Positions 1-6,622 of a DNA stretch of 6,800 nucleotides are shown here, one piece after another. The notes beneath the pieces are model-generated. The model was not told where the DNA came from and ran no database searches. It worked only from the letters and a program-made list of their open reading frames with translations. How positions within the stretch are numbered: the first letter of the stretch is position 1; the number at the start of each line of letters is the position of its first letter. Both the position numbers and the translations under genes were made by a program. The DNA comes from Bacteroidota bacterium (GTDB taxonomy: Bacteria > Bacteroidota > Bacteroidia > Chitinophagales > Chitinophagaceae): positions 1-6,800 of the forward strand of contig JAEWIW010000043.1 of the NCBI GenBank assembly GCA_023386855.1. Direction: 5' to 3'.

Positions 1-543
1 AAGAAGATCTATGGCTGGCTGAAAGACAGTCTTTATGACAAGAACACCGGCTGGGTATATGATGGTATGAATTCAGATAATGATGGTAAAAGAAATACCA
101 CCTGGAAATTCACCTATAACCAGGGAACTTTTATTGGCGCTGCAGTGGAATTGTACAAGATCACCAATGACCAGGCCTATCTTAATGATGCCCTGCAGGC
201 GGCTAATTTTACCCTTTCTGATAATACCCTTACCAACTTCAACGATAACCTGCTTAAAGATGAAGGCGGTGGAGATGGTGGTTTGTTCAAAGGAGTTTTC
301 GTTCGATATTTTACCGAATTGATACAGGCCCCGGGAATGTTAAGTTCCAACAAGACCAGGTATATCAATTTCCTGAAACATAACGCAGAGACCCTTTGGA
401 ATGTGGGAACAGATAAATCATACCTGCTGTTTGGAAGCTACTGGAAAAATCCTCCAGGTGCTACAACAGATCTCACCATTCAATTGAGTGGTGCCATGCT
501 GATGGAAGCAATGGCTGCATTGAAAGAAAGTGGTTTATTATAA
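1..543 (+). CDS. GH76 family alpha-1,6-mannanase, C-terminal part (5' end outside window)
   Basis: The frame is open from the first base and gives 180 residues before TAA, so the true start lies to the left. The segment WKFTYNQGTFIGAAVELY (about residues 35-52 of the visible part), the following YL..AL..A, the Gly/Asp-rich GGGDGG, FKGVFVRYF and NAETLWN match the C-terminal half of the (alpha/alpha)6 barrel of glycoside hydrolase family 76. Family members are endo-acting enzymes that cut alpha-1,6-mannan backbones such as those of yeast mannan. The catalytic Asp-Asp pair of the family lies in the missing N-terminal half, so activity and any signal peptide cannot be judged. The stop is 12 nt before the GH92 gene on the same strand, suggesting one transcript. 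The family call is firm; the exact substrate (yeast mannan, other alpha-mannosides) is inference. Confidence 0.88.
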   Translation, partial: KKIYGWLKDSLYDKNTGWVYDGMNSDNDGKRNTTWKFTYNQGTFIGAAVELYKITNDQAYLNDALQAANFTLSDNTLTNFNDNLLKDEGGGDGGLFKGVFVRYFTELIQAPGMLSSNKTRYINFLKHNAETLWNVGTDKSYLLFGSYWKNPPGATTDLTIQLSGAMLMEAMAALKESGLL

Positions 544-555
544 AAATTTTGACGC

Positions 556-2724
556 ATGAACAGGATTCAATCAATTATTATTCTGCTGGTAGTTTTATCT
601 ATTGCAGCCTGCAAAACACCTGCAGGTGTGGCCACTGGTAAAAAGGAACCCGCAGCTTATGTCAATACTTTCATCGGTACTGCACCCTTGCAGGACCCTA
701 AGATCGTCGGGTATATTCCTCCGAAAGATTGGAGGGTATGGGCTGGACTTACCTACCCGGGAACCTCCGTTCCCAATGCGATGGTTCAGCTGAGTCCCAT
801 TACTGAATTTGGTTCAGGTGCAGGTTATGAATATGAGGATACCGTGATCTATGCTTTCACGCATACCAATAAAGGCCACTGGAATCTTTGTAATATTCCC
901 GTGCTTCCTGTTCCCGGTACCGTTAATGCTGAAAGCCCTATGTATTCAAGGTTTTCGCATGCGAGGGAATCTGCCGGTGCTGGATTTTACAAAGTATACC
1001 TTGATGATTATAAGGTACAGGTAAACCTGAGTTCCACTTTAAGAGGTGGATTTCACCAGTATATTTTCGACGATAACAATAATCGTCGCATCCTGTTTGA
1101 TCTTTCCAAAGCAAACAACAGGGTGAATGCATGGGATATTGAAAAAGTAGATGCGAATACTATCCAGGGTTTCCAGCAAACCGGCGGTGAACGCGTTTAT
1201 TTTTATGCCACCATCAGCTCGCCCATCACGGAGATCAATCTTACCGGCGATAAAAAAAGAACCGGTCATGCCTTGATCAGCTTGCAAAATGATAACCGCA
1301 AAACAGTGGAATTAAGGATCGCTTTATCCTATGTTAGTACCGGTAATGCGAAACTGAATTTTGATGCCGAGCTTAAAGGGAAATCATACGAGGATGTTGC
1401 TGGCGATGCCTACAAAACCTGGAACAATCATCTCTCAAAGATCCAGGTGAAAGGTGGAACCGAAAAGCAGAAGCAATTGTTTTATTCTTCTTTCTACCGT
1501 GCCTTTCTCTGGCCTGCATTAAGAAGTGATGTGAATGGCGAATACACCGATGCAAAGCACCAGGTGGTAAAAGCGGATTTCAATTATTACACCGTTCCTT
1601 CTCTCTGGGATACGTACAGGAACAAACTCGTTCTGCTGGGAATTGTATCTCCTAAAGTGACCACTGATGTAATACGTTCCTTAAAGGACATGGGTGATAA
1701 AACAGGCTTCATTCCAACCTTCTTTCATGGAGACCATGCAGCCCCGTTCATTGCCGGTTCTTATCTCCGCGGTATTGATGGATTTGATGTGAAAGGAACG
1801 TATGAATTGTTGCTGAAGAATGCTACTATTGAAGGTCCCAGCCGCCCGCACCTGAATGAATATATACAAAAAGGATTCATTTCAGATCCTGATGTGGAGA
1901 AGCCTCACGTTGAAACTAAAGCAAATGCAGGTGTGTCAAAAACACTTGAATATTCCTACGATGATTATTCAGTTGCACAACTCGCAAAAGCATTGGGTGA
2001 TATGAATAATTACGAAGTGATGATGAAGCGATCCAATAACTTCAGGAACATGTTTGATAAGTCGACCAATTTCATGAGAGGTCGTCTTGCCAATGGCGAC
2101 TGGGTGAAGAATTTTAATCCACAGTATCCCTATTATGAATACATGTATCGTGAAGCCAACGCATGGCAGGTTTCCTTCTTTGCACCGCATAACATGAATG
2201 CATTGATCGATCTCTATGGAGGCCCGGCAAAGTTTGAAGCAAAGCTGGATTCATTGTACACGGTTCCCTGGAATCCTTATTACGTGGCAAGAAATGTTGA
2301 ATCCATGATCGGCCAGTATTGCCATGGTAACCAGCCCGACCATGAAGCGCCTTTTGCCTATCATTTTATTGGCAAACCTGAGAAGTCACAAAAGATCATT
2401 GATACCATCCTGAACAGCCTCTATGGTATTGGAGAACATGAACTGGCTTTATGTGGAATGGATGATGCAGGGGAGATGTCATCCTGGTACGTGTTCACTG
2501 CGCTGGGACTCTATCCTTTTTCGCCGGCTGATACAAAGTACATTGTAACCGTTCCCATTTTCGACGAAGTAAAATGGACGATGAACAACGGTAAGGAGCT
2601 TACTATCAAAAACAATACTTCCAACCGTGCACTGAAATCAATTGAAGTGAATGGGAAGAAGATTGAAGGATATTTCGTTTCACACGACCTTTTCCTAAAT
2701 GGGGGAACGGTTGAAGTGAAGTAA
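556..2724 (+). CDS. GH92 family exo-alpha-mannosidase, lipoprotein
   Basis: The 722-residue product fits the usual GH92 length. It starts with a lipoprotein signal: hydrophobic residues 7-18, then lipobox IAAC with the lipidated Cys at 19, so it is probably anchored in the outer membrane or facing the periplasm. Family motifs in order: NTFIGT (37-42), YPGTSVPNAMVQLSP (67-81) and THTNKGHW (102-109) in the N-terminal beta-sandwich region; SLWDTYR (349-355); REANAWQ with Glu533, the expected general acid; GNQPDHEAPF (591-600); and MDDAGEMSSWYVF (635-647), the region that supplies the catalytic base. GH92 enzymes are calcium-dependent inverting exo-mannosidases. Paired with the upstream GH76 enzyme it would trim side chains or oligosaccharides of alpha-mannan. 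Linkage preference cannot be read safely. The GNQP motif has Gln where GNEP is commonest in the family. There is no clear Shine-Dalgarno in the 12-nt gap; the start is set by the signal peptide. Confidence 0.95.
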   Translation: MNRIQSIIILLVVLSIAACKTPAGVATGKKEPAAYVNTFIGTAPLQDPKIVGYIPPKDWRVWAGLTYPGTSVPNAMVQLSPITEFGSGAGYEYEDTVIYAFTHTNKGHWNLCNIPVLPVPGTVNAESPMYSRFSHARESAGAGFYKVYLDDYKVQVNLSSTLRGGFHQYIFDDNNNRRILFDLSKANNRVNAWDIEKVDANTIQGFQQTGGERVYFYATISSPITEINLTGDKKRTGHALISLQNDNRKTVELRIALSYVSTGNAKLNFDAELKGKSYEDVAGDAYKTWNNHLSKIQVKGGTEKQKQLFYSSFYRAFLWPALRSDVNGEYTDAKHQVVKADFNYYTVPSLWDTYRNKLVLLGIVSPKVTTDVIRSLKDMGDKTGFIPTFFHGDHAAPFIAGSYLRGIDGFDVKGTYELLLKNATIEGPSRPHLNEYIQKGFISDPDVEKPHVETKANAGVSKTLEYSYDDYSVAQLAKALGDMNNYEVMMKRSNNFRNMFDKSTNFMRGRLANGDWVKNFNPQYPYYEYMYREANAWQVSFFAPHNMNALIDLYGGPAKFEAKLDSLYTVPWNPYYVARNVESMIGQYCHGNQPDHEAPFAYHFIGKPEKSQKIIDTILNSLYGIGEHELALCGMDDAGEMSSWYVFTALGLYPFSPADTKYIVTVPIFDEVKWTMNNGKELTIKNNTSNRALKSIEVNGKKIEGYFVSHDLFLNGGTVEVK

Positions 2725-2730
2725 TTGGCA

Positions 2731-2771
2731 CCCCGTGCCACGCCCCCGTGCCACGCCCCCGTGGCACGGGG
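2731..2771. repeat. 41-nt palindromic element, copy 1
   Basis: C4, then three heptamers GTGCCAC (2735), GTGCCAC (2748) and GTGGCAC (2761) on an exact 13-nt period, joined by GCCCCC spacers, then G4 and TAT. The third heptamer with its flanks (2760-2771) is the perfect reverse complement of both 2731-2742 and 2744-2755, so two exclusive 12-bp hairpins are possible. An extra inverted partner, TGGCAC (2726-2731), can pair with GTGCCA (2735-2740). A second copy with the same architecture is at 6623-6663. Confidence 0.85.
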
Positions 2772-2780
2772 TATTTTTTT
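2744..2780 (+). terminator. Intrinsic terminator of the GH76-GH92 operon
   Basis: A 12-bp perfect GC-rich stem (2744-2755 with 2760-2771) has a CCCC loop and is followed by TA and seven T (2774-2780). It begins 19 nt after the GH92 stop codon. There is no T-run on the other side, so it should work mainly for rightward transcription. The T-run overlaps the trmD stop codon (2779-2781, minus). The stem is built from the repeat element, so the terminator seems to have been made from, or kept as, a mobile or dispersed palindrome. Confidence 0.8.
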
Positions 2781-3450
2781 AAAGCAGGTCCGGTCTTCGC
2801 TGCTCAGTTCTTTCCACCGCTTTTTCATGCCTCCATTCCTCCACTTTCTTTGGGTCGCCCGACAGTAATACATCAGGAACCTTATGTCCCCTGAAATCAG
2901 CAGGCCTGGTATATACCGGCGGTGCCAGCAGGTTATCCTGGAAGGAATCGGTGAGGGCAGAGGTTTCATCATTCAAAACACCGGGGATCAGCCGGCCTAT
3001 GGCATCAACCAGTACGGCTGCCGCCAGTTCTCCGCCACTGAGTACATAGTCGCCAATGGAGACCTCACGGGTAACAAACATTTCCCGGATCCTTTCATCA
3101 ATACCCTTATAATGGCCGCAGATGATCAGCAGGTTTTCTTTTATTGACAAACCGTTGGCCATCCGCTGGTCGAGCGTTTGTCCATCGGGCGTCATAAAAA
3201 TGATCTCGTCATATTTTACTTCTTCCGATAATTTTTCAATACAGATGGCCAGGGGTTCAGGCATCATCACCATCCCTGCACCGCCCCCAAACTGGTAATC
3301 ATCGACCTGCCCATGCTTATAGGGAGTGAAATCGCGGAGATTGTGAAGGTTAACCTGGAGCAAACCCTTGTCCTGCGCCCTTTTCATGATCGAATGACCC
3401 AGGGGGCCCGTAAAAAGCCCGGGCAGCACAGTAATGATATCAATACGCAT
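2779..3450 (-). CDS. trmD: tRNA (guanine-N1)-methyltransferase, m1G37
   Basis: This 223-residue SPOUT-class enzyme transfers a methyl group from S-adenosylmethionine to G37 of tRNAs that have G36G37, which prevents +1 frameshifting. The start at 3450 gives [10 protein letters not shown], the conserved N-terminus of the family; a longer frame to 3504 adds 18 residues without family character. Visible motifs: [15 protein letters not shown] (52-66), [11 protein letters not shown] (111-121) and [19 protein letters not shown] (131-149) of the trefoil-knot SAM site, IGRLIPGVL (151-159), LTDSF with Asp168 (the likely catalytic base, matching Asp169 of the E. coli enzyme), and [21 protein letters not shown] (180-200). 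The C-terminus [10 protein letters not shown] is typical. Slightly shorter than the E. coli protein (255 residues), as is usual in Bacteroidota. It stands alone here, without rpsP, rimM or rplS, and is convergent with GH92 and divergent from the histidine kinase. Confidence 0.97.
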   Translation of the reverse strand: MRIDIITVLPGLFTGPLGHSIMKRAQDKGLLQVNLHNLRDFTPYKHGQVDDYQFGGGAGMVMMPEPLAICIEKLSEEVKYDEIIFMTPDGQTLDQRMANGLSIKENLLIICGHYKGIDERIREMFVTREVSIGDYVLSGGELAAAVLVDAIGRLIPGVLNDETSALTDSFQDNLLAPPVYTRPADFRGHKVPDVLLSGDPKKVEEWRHEKAVERTEQRRPDLL

Positions 3451-3454
3451 TTGG

Positions 3455-3462
3455 CAAAGATA
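3455..3462 (-). promoter_or_regulatory. Possible Bacteroidota -7 promoter box for trmD
   Basis: On the minus strand the bases TATCTTTG match the Bacteroidota -7 consensus TAnnTTTG in all six fixed positions. The box ends only 4 nt before the trmD ATG, so a transcript from it would be leaderless or nearly so. No convincing TTG-type -33 element is seen at the normal distance, so this may be chance. Confidence 0.3.
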
Positions 3463-3538
3463 ATTGTTCGAAATTTGCTGCTGTTGGCGTTTATTCCGCC
3501 ACATTTGTTATTTTAAAAAAATTTCAGAATTGATCACT

Positions 3539-5107
3539 ATGTACAGATTCAGGCCGGGGGCAGTGTTATTGTCTTGTATTGTTTTGACAATATTCATTTC
3601 GCTGATCAAATACTGGTACCCCGATTATAGTTTTTTCAATAGCGGGTTTGTACTGGTGATCCTGCTAACCATCTTCCTGCCACAGGATTATTATACCAAA
3701 GGCTTTGCCATACTCACTTCGGGGATCATCGTGGTAACCATGTTCCTATCAGGCCAGGATTCCGGTCAAAAGATGGTTTTACATATGCTTACGGTGGCTG
3801 TTATTTTTCTTGCCGGCTGGGTGGTATTGTATATCAAGCGGCTGTATAAGGCTATTGATAAGGAAAAAAGATATCTCAATGCATTATTTGAAAATGCCAC
3901 CGAGGGCGTCATCCTTTCCGATAATCATGGACGCATCGTATTGATCAACCCTGCAGCTCTTAATTTATTCGGTTACGAGGCGAATGATTTGCTGGGGCAT
4001 AAGATCGAGACCCTGATCCCTTCGCGGTATACCACCAACCATCATACTTACCGGGAAAAGTTCTACGATCTTCCGTCCAATCGTTCCATGGGCCATGGCC
4101 GCGACCTGTTTGCCAGGAAGAGAAATGGAGATGAATTTCCAGTTGAAGTAAGCCTTAGTTATTTTAAGCAAAAAGAACAGGTTTTTGTCATCGCCTTTAT
4201 CGTCGATATCACGCAGCGAAAGGAAGCGGAGAAAAGGCTGATAGAACAAAAGGAAGAACTTGAAAAGATCACCAAGGTGATCAAGAAACTCAACCTCGAA
4301 CTGGAAAATAAAGTGGAACAGCGGACCATGATCCTGAGGGAAGCCCTGCAGGAACTTGAACGATCGCAGCAGGATCTTAGCGAGGCGCTGGACAAGGAAA
4401 AGGAACTCAGCGAAATCAAATCAAGATTTGTTTCCATGGCCTCCCATGAATTCCGGACGCCATTGAGTACCGTGCTTTCATCCGCATCGTTATTAGCAAA
4501 ATATACTCAAACCGATGACCAGCCCCGACGGGATAAGCATATTCGAAGGATCAAGGATTCAGTGAAGCACCTGAATGATCTGCTCGAAGATTTTCTATCG
4601 CTTGGTAAACTGGAGGAAGGTAAAGTATTAAGAAAGGTGGAACGATTCAACGTACGCGACCTGATAGAAGATACGGCCGATGAAATCCGTGGCATTTTTA
4701 AAGAAGGACAAACATTGGTCAATGATCTTGATTCTACAGGGTTTTTCATCACCGACAGGAAACTGCTGAAAAATATTCTAATCAATATCATTAGCAATGC
4801 CATCAAGTTTTCTCCCGAAGGTGCATCTAACCATTTGAATGCGCACCAGGATGATGGGAAACTGCATATTTCTGTTGCAGATAAGGGCATTGGTATTTCA
4901 GAAGAGGATCAACAGCATCTATTCAGCAGTTTCTTCAGGGCCAAGAACGCCACCAATATCCAGGGAACCGGGCTTGGGTTGCATATTGTAAAGCGGTATG
5001 TTGACCTCATTGAGGGCGATATTTCCTTAAAAAGTGAGCTCGACCGGGGTACTACTGTTTTTATTGAGCTACCTGAATTACAGGAAGAATTACCAGCACA
5101 AAGTTAA
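3539..5107 (+). CDS. Membrane-bound PAS-domain sensor histidine kinase
   Basis: A 522-residue protein from the ATG at 3539, which gives MYRFRPG followed by hydrophobic helices. The frame is open back to 3464 but the extra 25 residues are Cys-rich, overlap the trmD upstream region and look untranslated. Predicted order: four TM helices (about 7-22, 33-48, 55-70, 80-98); a PAS domain (about 111-227) with FENATEGVILSDNHGRIVLINPAA-like start (split 118-140) and GRDLFARKRNGDEFPVEVSLS region at 187-207; a long charged coiled coil (about 227-297); HisKA with ASHEFRTP and phospho-acceptor His303; then HATPase_c with N-box Asn420 (ISNAIKFSPEG), G1 box DKGIGI (448-453), F-box FSSFFRA and G2 box GTGLGL (476-481). 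All catalytic boxes are intact, so it should be an active kinase. No response regulator is in the window, so its partner is unknown. The PAS domain resembles FixL-type haem PAS at key positions (His168, Arg188). Signal and target are inference. Confidence 0.93.
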   Translation: MYRFRPGAVLLSCIVLTIFISLIKYWYPDYSFFNSGFVLVILLTIFLPQDYYTKGFAILTSGIIVVTMFLSGQDSGQKMVLHMLTVAVIFLAGWVVLYIKRLYKAIDKEKRYLNALFENATEGVILSDNHGRIVLINPAALNLFGYEANDLLGHKIETLIPSRYTTNHHTYREKFYDLPSNRSMGHGRDLFARKRNGDEFPVEVSLSYFKQKEQVFVIAFIVDITQRKEAEKRLIEQKEELEKITKVIKKLNLELENKVEQRTMILREALQELERSQQDLSEALDKEKELSEIKSRFVSMASHEFRTPLSTVLSSASLLAKYTQTDDQPRRDKHIRRIKDSVKHLNDLLEDFLSLGKLEEGKVLRKVERFNVRDLIEDTADEIRGIFKEGQTLVNDLDSTGFFITDRKLLKNILINIISNAIKFSPEGASNHLNAHQDDGKLHISVADKGIGISEEDQQHLFSSFFRAKNATNIQGTGLGLHIVKRYVDLIEGDISLKSELDRGTTVFIELPELQEELPAQS

Positions 5108-5147
5108 TCCTGCTGCCCATTCCAGGGGAGGCATGGTTTTTTACCTG

Positions 5148-5166
5148 TTCCTGTTAAATTCAGGAA
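5148..5166 (+). promoter_or_regulatory. Small hairpin covering the ribosome binding site of the 79-residue gene
   Basis: TTCCTG (5148-5153) and CAGGAA (5161-5166) form a perfect 6-bp stem with a TTAAATT loop. The right arm holds the only AGGA-like Shine-Dalgarno sequence before the ATG at 5168, only 2 nt away from it. If formed in mRNA it would hide the site. The stem is short and a chance origin is possible. Confidence 0.3.
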
Positions 5167-5167
5167 G

Positions 5168-5407
5168 ATGCTAAAGAACCCGGTTTTTGTATCAGTGCTG
5201 GTGACTATTTACCTGGTCATCTATACGGTATTGTTCCAGTTCAAAACCCCATTCAATATCCTGATGGCTATGTTTATCCTGTCGCCGTTCCTGGTGGCCT
5301 GGATGGCAATTGTTATATTGAAGGATAAGAATTATAAAAGCATGGAGCTGGAAGAAGGGCAGGAGTGGGGCTATGCAGATAAAATGAAGAAAGCATCAAA
5401 AAAATGA
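5168..5407 (+). CDS. Small two-helix membrane protein, unknown function
   Basis: A 79-residue protein not recognised as a named family. It has two hydrophobic helices (about 6-23 and 30-51) joined by a short turn with QFKTPFN, then a charged tail of about 28 residues (KDKNYKSMELEEGQEWGY region, ending in Lys-rich KMKKASKK). With the short N-terminus and the positive end of the tail, both ends are probably cytoplasmic. It lies 60 nt after the histidine kinase on the same strand and may be co-transcribed with it. Its 3' end faces the exporter gene across a 40-nt gap. Codon use and the intact frame look like a real gene. The start is the only in-frame ATG before Met34, with AGGA at an unusually short distance. 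A role with the kinase is possible by position only. Confidence 0.7.
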   Translation: MLKNPVFVSVLVTIYLVIYTVLFQFKTPFNILMAMFILSPFLVAWMAIVILKDKNYKSMELEEGQEWGYADKMKKASKK

Positions 5408-5447
5408 TGGTTACGTCATAACAGGCTTTAAAGCATCTTTTCTTTTA

Positions 5448-6155
5448 TCAATGACATTCCACTGAAGCGGCGTTCAGTCCATTATCAATGACCGGGCTGA
5501 TGAAAGGTATGCCCAGGTTCAATCCTCTCAGGATCAATAACACGGCCATTGATGCTACCACGTAGGGCATGAAGGATTTTATTTTTCTCCTTACAGATAG
5601 GTCAATGTTCACTCCAAACAATGATAAGGCAAACATGGCAGGGAAAGTGCCAAATCCAAATCCAGCCATAAAAATTACGCTATGCAAAACCTGCTGGGTA
5701 TTTAATGCTCCCGCGATGGCCAGGTAAACCATTCCACAAGGCAACAGGCCATTGGCCATCCCCAGGAAAAAGGTTGAGAAGTTGTTCCTGCTACGAATGG
5801 ATAACTGCATTAGCTTTTGCACAAACGCATTAAATCCTTTCATCCATGCCGGCTGGATATTTTTCTTACGGATATAATACTGGAAAGCCAGCACGAACAT
5901 GAGAATGCCTGCTATGATGGAGAACCACTGCTGCAAACCTGAGAGGTAAAGCTTTCTTCCTGCCAGTCCGAATAACAGGCCCAGCACTGCATAGGTTATG
6001 ATCCTGCCAACATTATACGAGGCAATGGAAAACAATTGTTGCGACTGGTTCTTATGCGCTACCGGCAAGGCCAGTGCCAACGGGCCGCACATTCCAACGC
6101 AATGGAAACTGCTGATAAGGCCTAATAGTACCGATGTTACCAATATCCCTGTCAT
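5448..6155 (-). CDS. TauE/SafE-type (SulfE) membrane transporter of the cbb3 oxidase cluster
   Basis: A 235-residue polytopic membrane protein with about six hydrophobic helices. Near the N-terminus it has FHCVGMCGPLALALP (17-31), and in the middle GLLPCGMVYLAIAGA (136-150) and FGFGTFPAM (166-174), the two related halves typical of the DsbD_2/UreH-like group often named sulfite exporter TauE/SafE. In Bacteroidota this protein regularly closes the cco gene cluster. The Cys and His residues in HCVGMCG and the C-terminal Glu-Cys-His could bind copper, so a part in copper supply to the cbb3 oxidase is more likely than sulfite export; this is inference. The ATG at 6155 lies 2 nt after the fixH stop, with AGGA about 8 nt upstream inside fixH, so the two genes should be translationally coupled. 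Intact, normal length. Confidence 0.87.
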   Translation of the reverse strand: MTGILVTSVLLGLISSFHCVGMCGPLALALPVAHKNQSQQLFSIASYNVGRIITYAVLGLLFGLAGRKLYLSGLQQWFSIIAGILMFVLAFQYYIRKKNIQPAWMKGFNAFVQKLMQLSIRSRNNFSTFFLGMANGLLPCGMVYLAIAGALNTQQVLHSVIFMAGFGFGTFPAMFALSLFGVNIDLSVRRKIKSFMPYVVASMAVLLILRGLNLGIPFISPVIDNGLNAASVECH

Positions 6156-6157
6156 GT

Positions 6158-6607
6158 TTAATCCTGGTGGATCTTTAGCGGTTGTTCACAATAAAATTTT
6201 TTACCGTTCACCTCCCACTGCAGTTTAACGATATAGGGTGCAGACTTGAAATTTTCAAGGGAGATTACCTGGATGGCCTGTTCATTGATCGCCAGTTCCA
6301 TTTTCCTGTCATTCTTTGCATCAGTAGGACAATAGAACCAGATATTCCCTTTTGTATTGGTGTGTTTCATTTCCTCCGGTAATGTGATGGTCAGTTCCTT
6401 ATCGCCGATAGTGATTTTGGAAGAAGAAGAAAGGGCAAGCGCATTGTTTTGTCCATCAATTATATCCTGGAAAGCCAGCTCGTCCTTGTAATATTCTTTT
6501 GAAACAAGATCAAAATCGGTGTGCATGGATTTGTAAACCAGTGTAAACATCAAGGCTACAAAAGCAATGAAGGCAAACATGATCTTATGTCCCCAGTTCA
6601 GTTTCAT
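6158..6607 (-). CDS. fixH: FixH/CcoH family cbb3 oxidase assembly protein
   Basis: A 149-residue protein with an N-terminal TM helix (about 7-25, after MKLNWGHK) and a soluble domain outside the membrane. The sequence DLVSKEYYKDELAFQ (33-47) just after the helix is the most typical FixH signature in Bacteroidota. A second recognisable part is the beta-rich region with ITIGDKELTITLPEEM and GNIWFYCPTDAKND. FixH/CcoH is needed for stable assembly of the cbb3-type cytochrome c oxidase. The ATG at 6607 is chosen because it gives the standard MKLNWG start; the frame is open to 6646, but that would translate the palindromic element and is not family-like. It lies 61 nt after the restored ccoG stop and 2 nt before the exporter gene, all in one direction. 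There is no good Shine-Dalgarno, only an A-rich stretch. Confidence 0.92.
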   Translation of the reverse strand: MKLNWGHKIMFAFIAFVALMFTLVYKSMHTDFDLVSKEYYKDELAFQDIIDGQNNALALSSSSKITIGDKELTITLPEEMKHTNTKGNIWFYCPTDAKNDRKMELAINEQAIQVISLENFKSAPYIVKLQWEVNGKKFYCEQPLKIHQD

Positions 6608-6622
6608 ATATTGTTTTTTTGA

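Noticed and set aside
2731..2771. CRISPR-like array suggested by short regular repeats
   Set aside because: The repeats are 7 nt with 6-nt constant spacers, only three units, and no cas genes; this is a hairpin element.
2511..2972. Minus-strand open frame of 153 codons across the end of GH92, the palindrome and the end of trmD
   Set aside because: It overlaps two well-supported genes and translates the repeat element; the product has no family character.
3451..3504. Longer trmD start at 3504
   Set aside because: The extra 18 residues (Gln-rich) are not part of the TrmD family, whose members start with M+I+I+TVLP as at 3450.
3464..3538. Longer histidine kinase start at 3464
   Set aside because: The added 25 residues are Cys/Arg-rich and overlap the trmD upstream region; the protein starting at 3539 goes directly into the TM helices.
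4159..4437. Minus-strand Ser-rich open frames inside the histidine kinase (also 4507-4890)
   Set aside because: They are antisense shadows of the charged coiled-coil and kinase coding sequence, with low-complexity Ser-rich products.
5108..5142. Possible terminator after the histidine kinase (TGCC...GGCA region before six T)
   Set aside because: The stem is short and broken by mismatches, and the next gene follows in the same direction.
5425..5450. GCTTTAAAGC palindrome followed by a T-rich stretch between the convergent 79-residue and exporter genes
   Set aside because: With no room for a loop the stem is about 3 A/T-rich base pairs, too weak to call a terminator.
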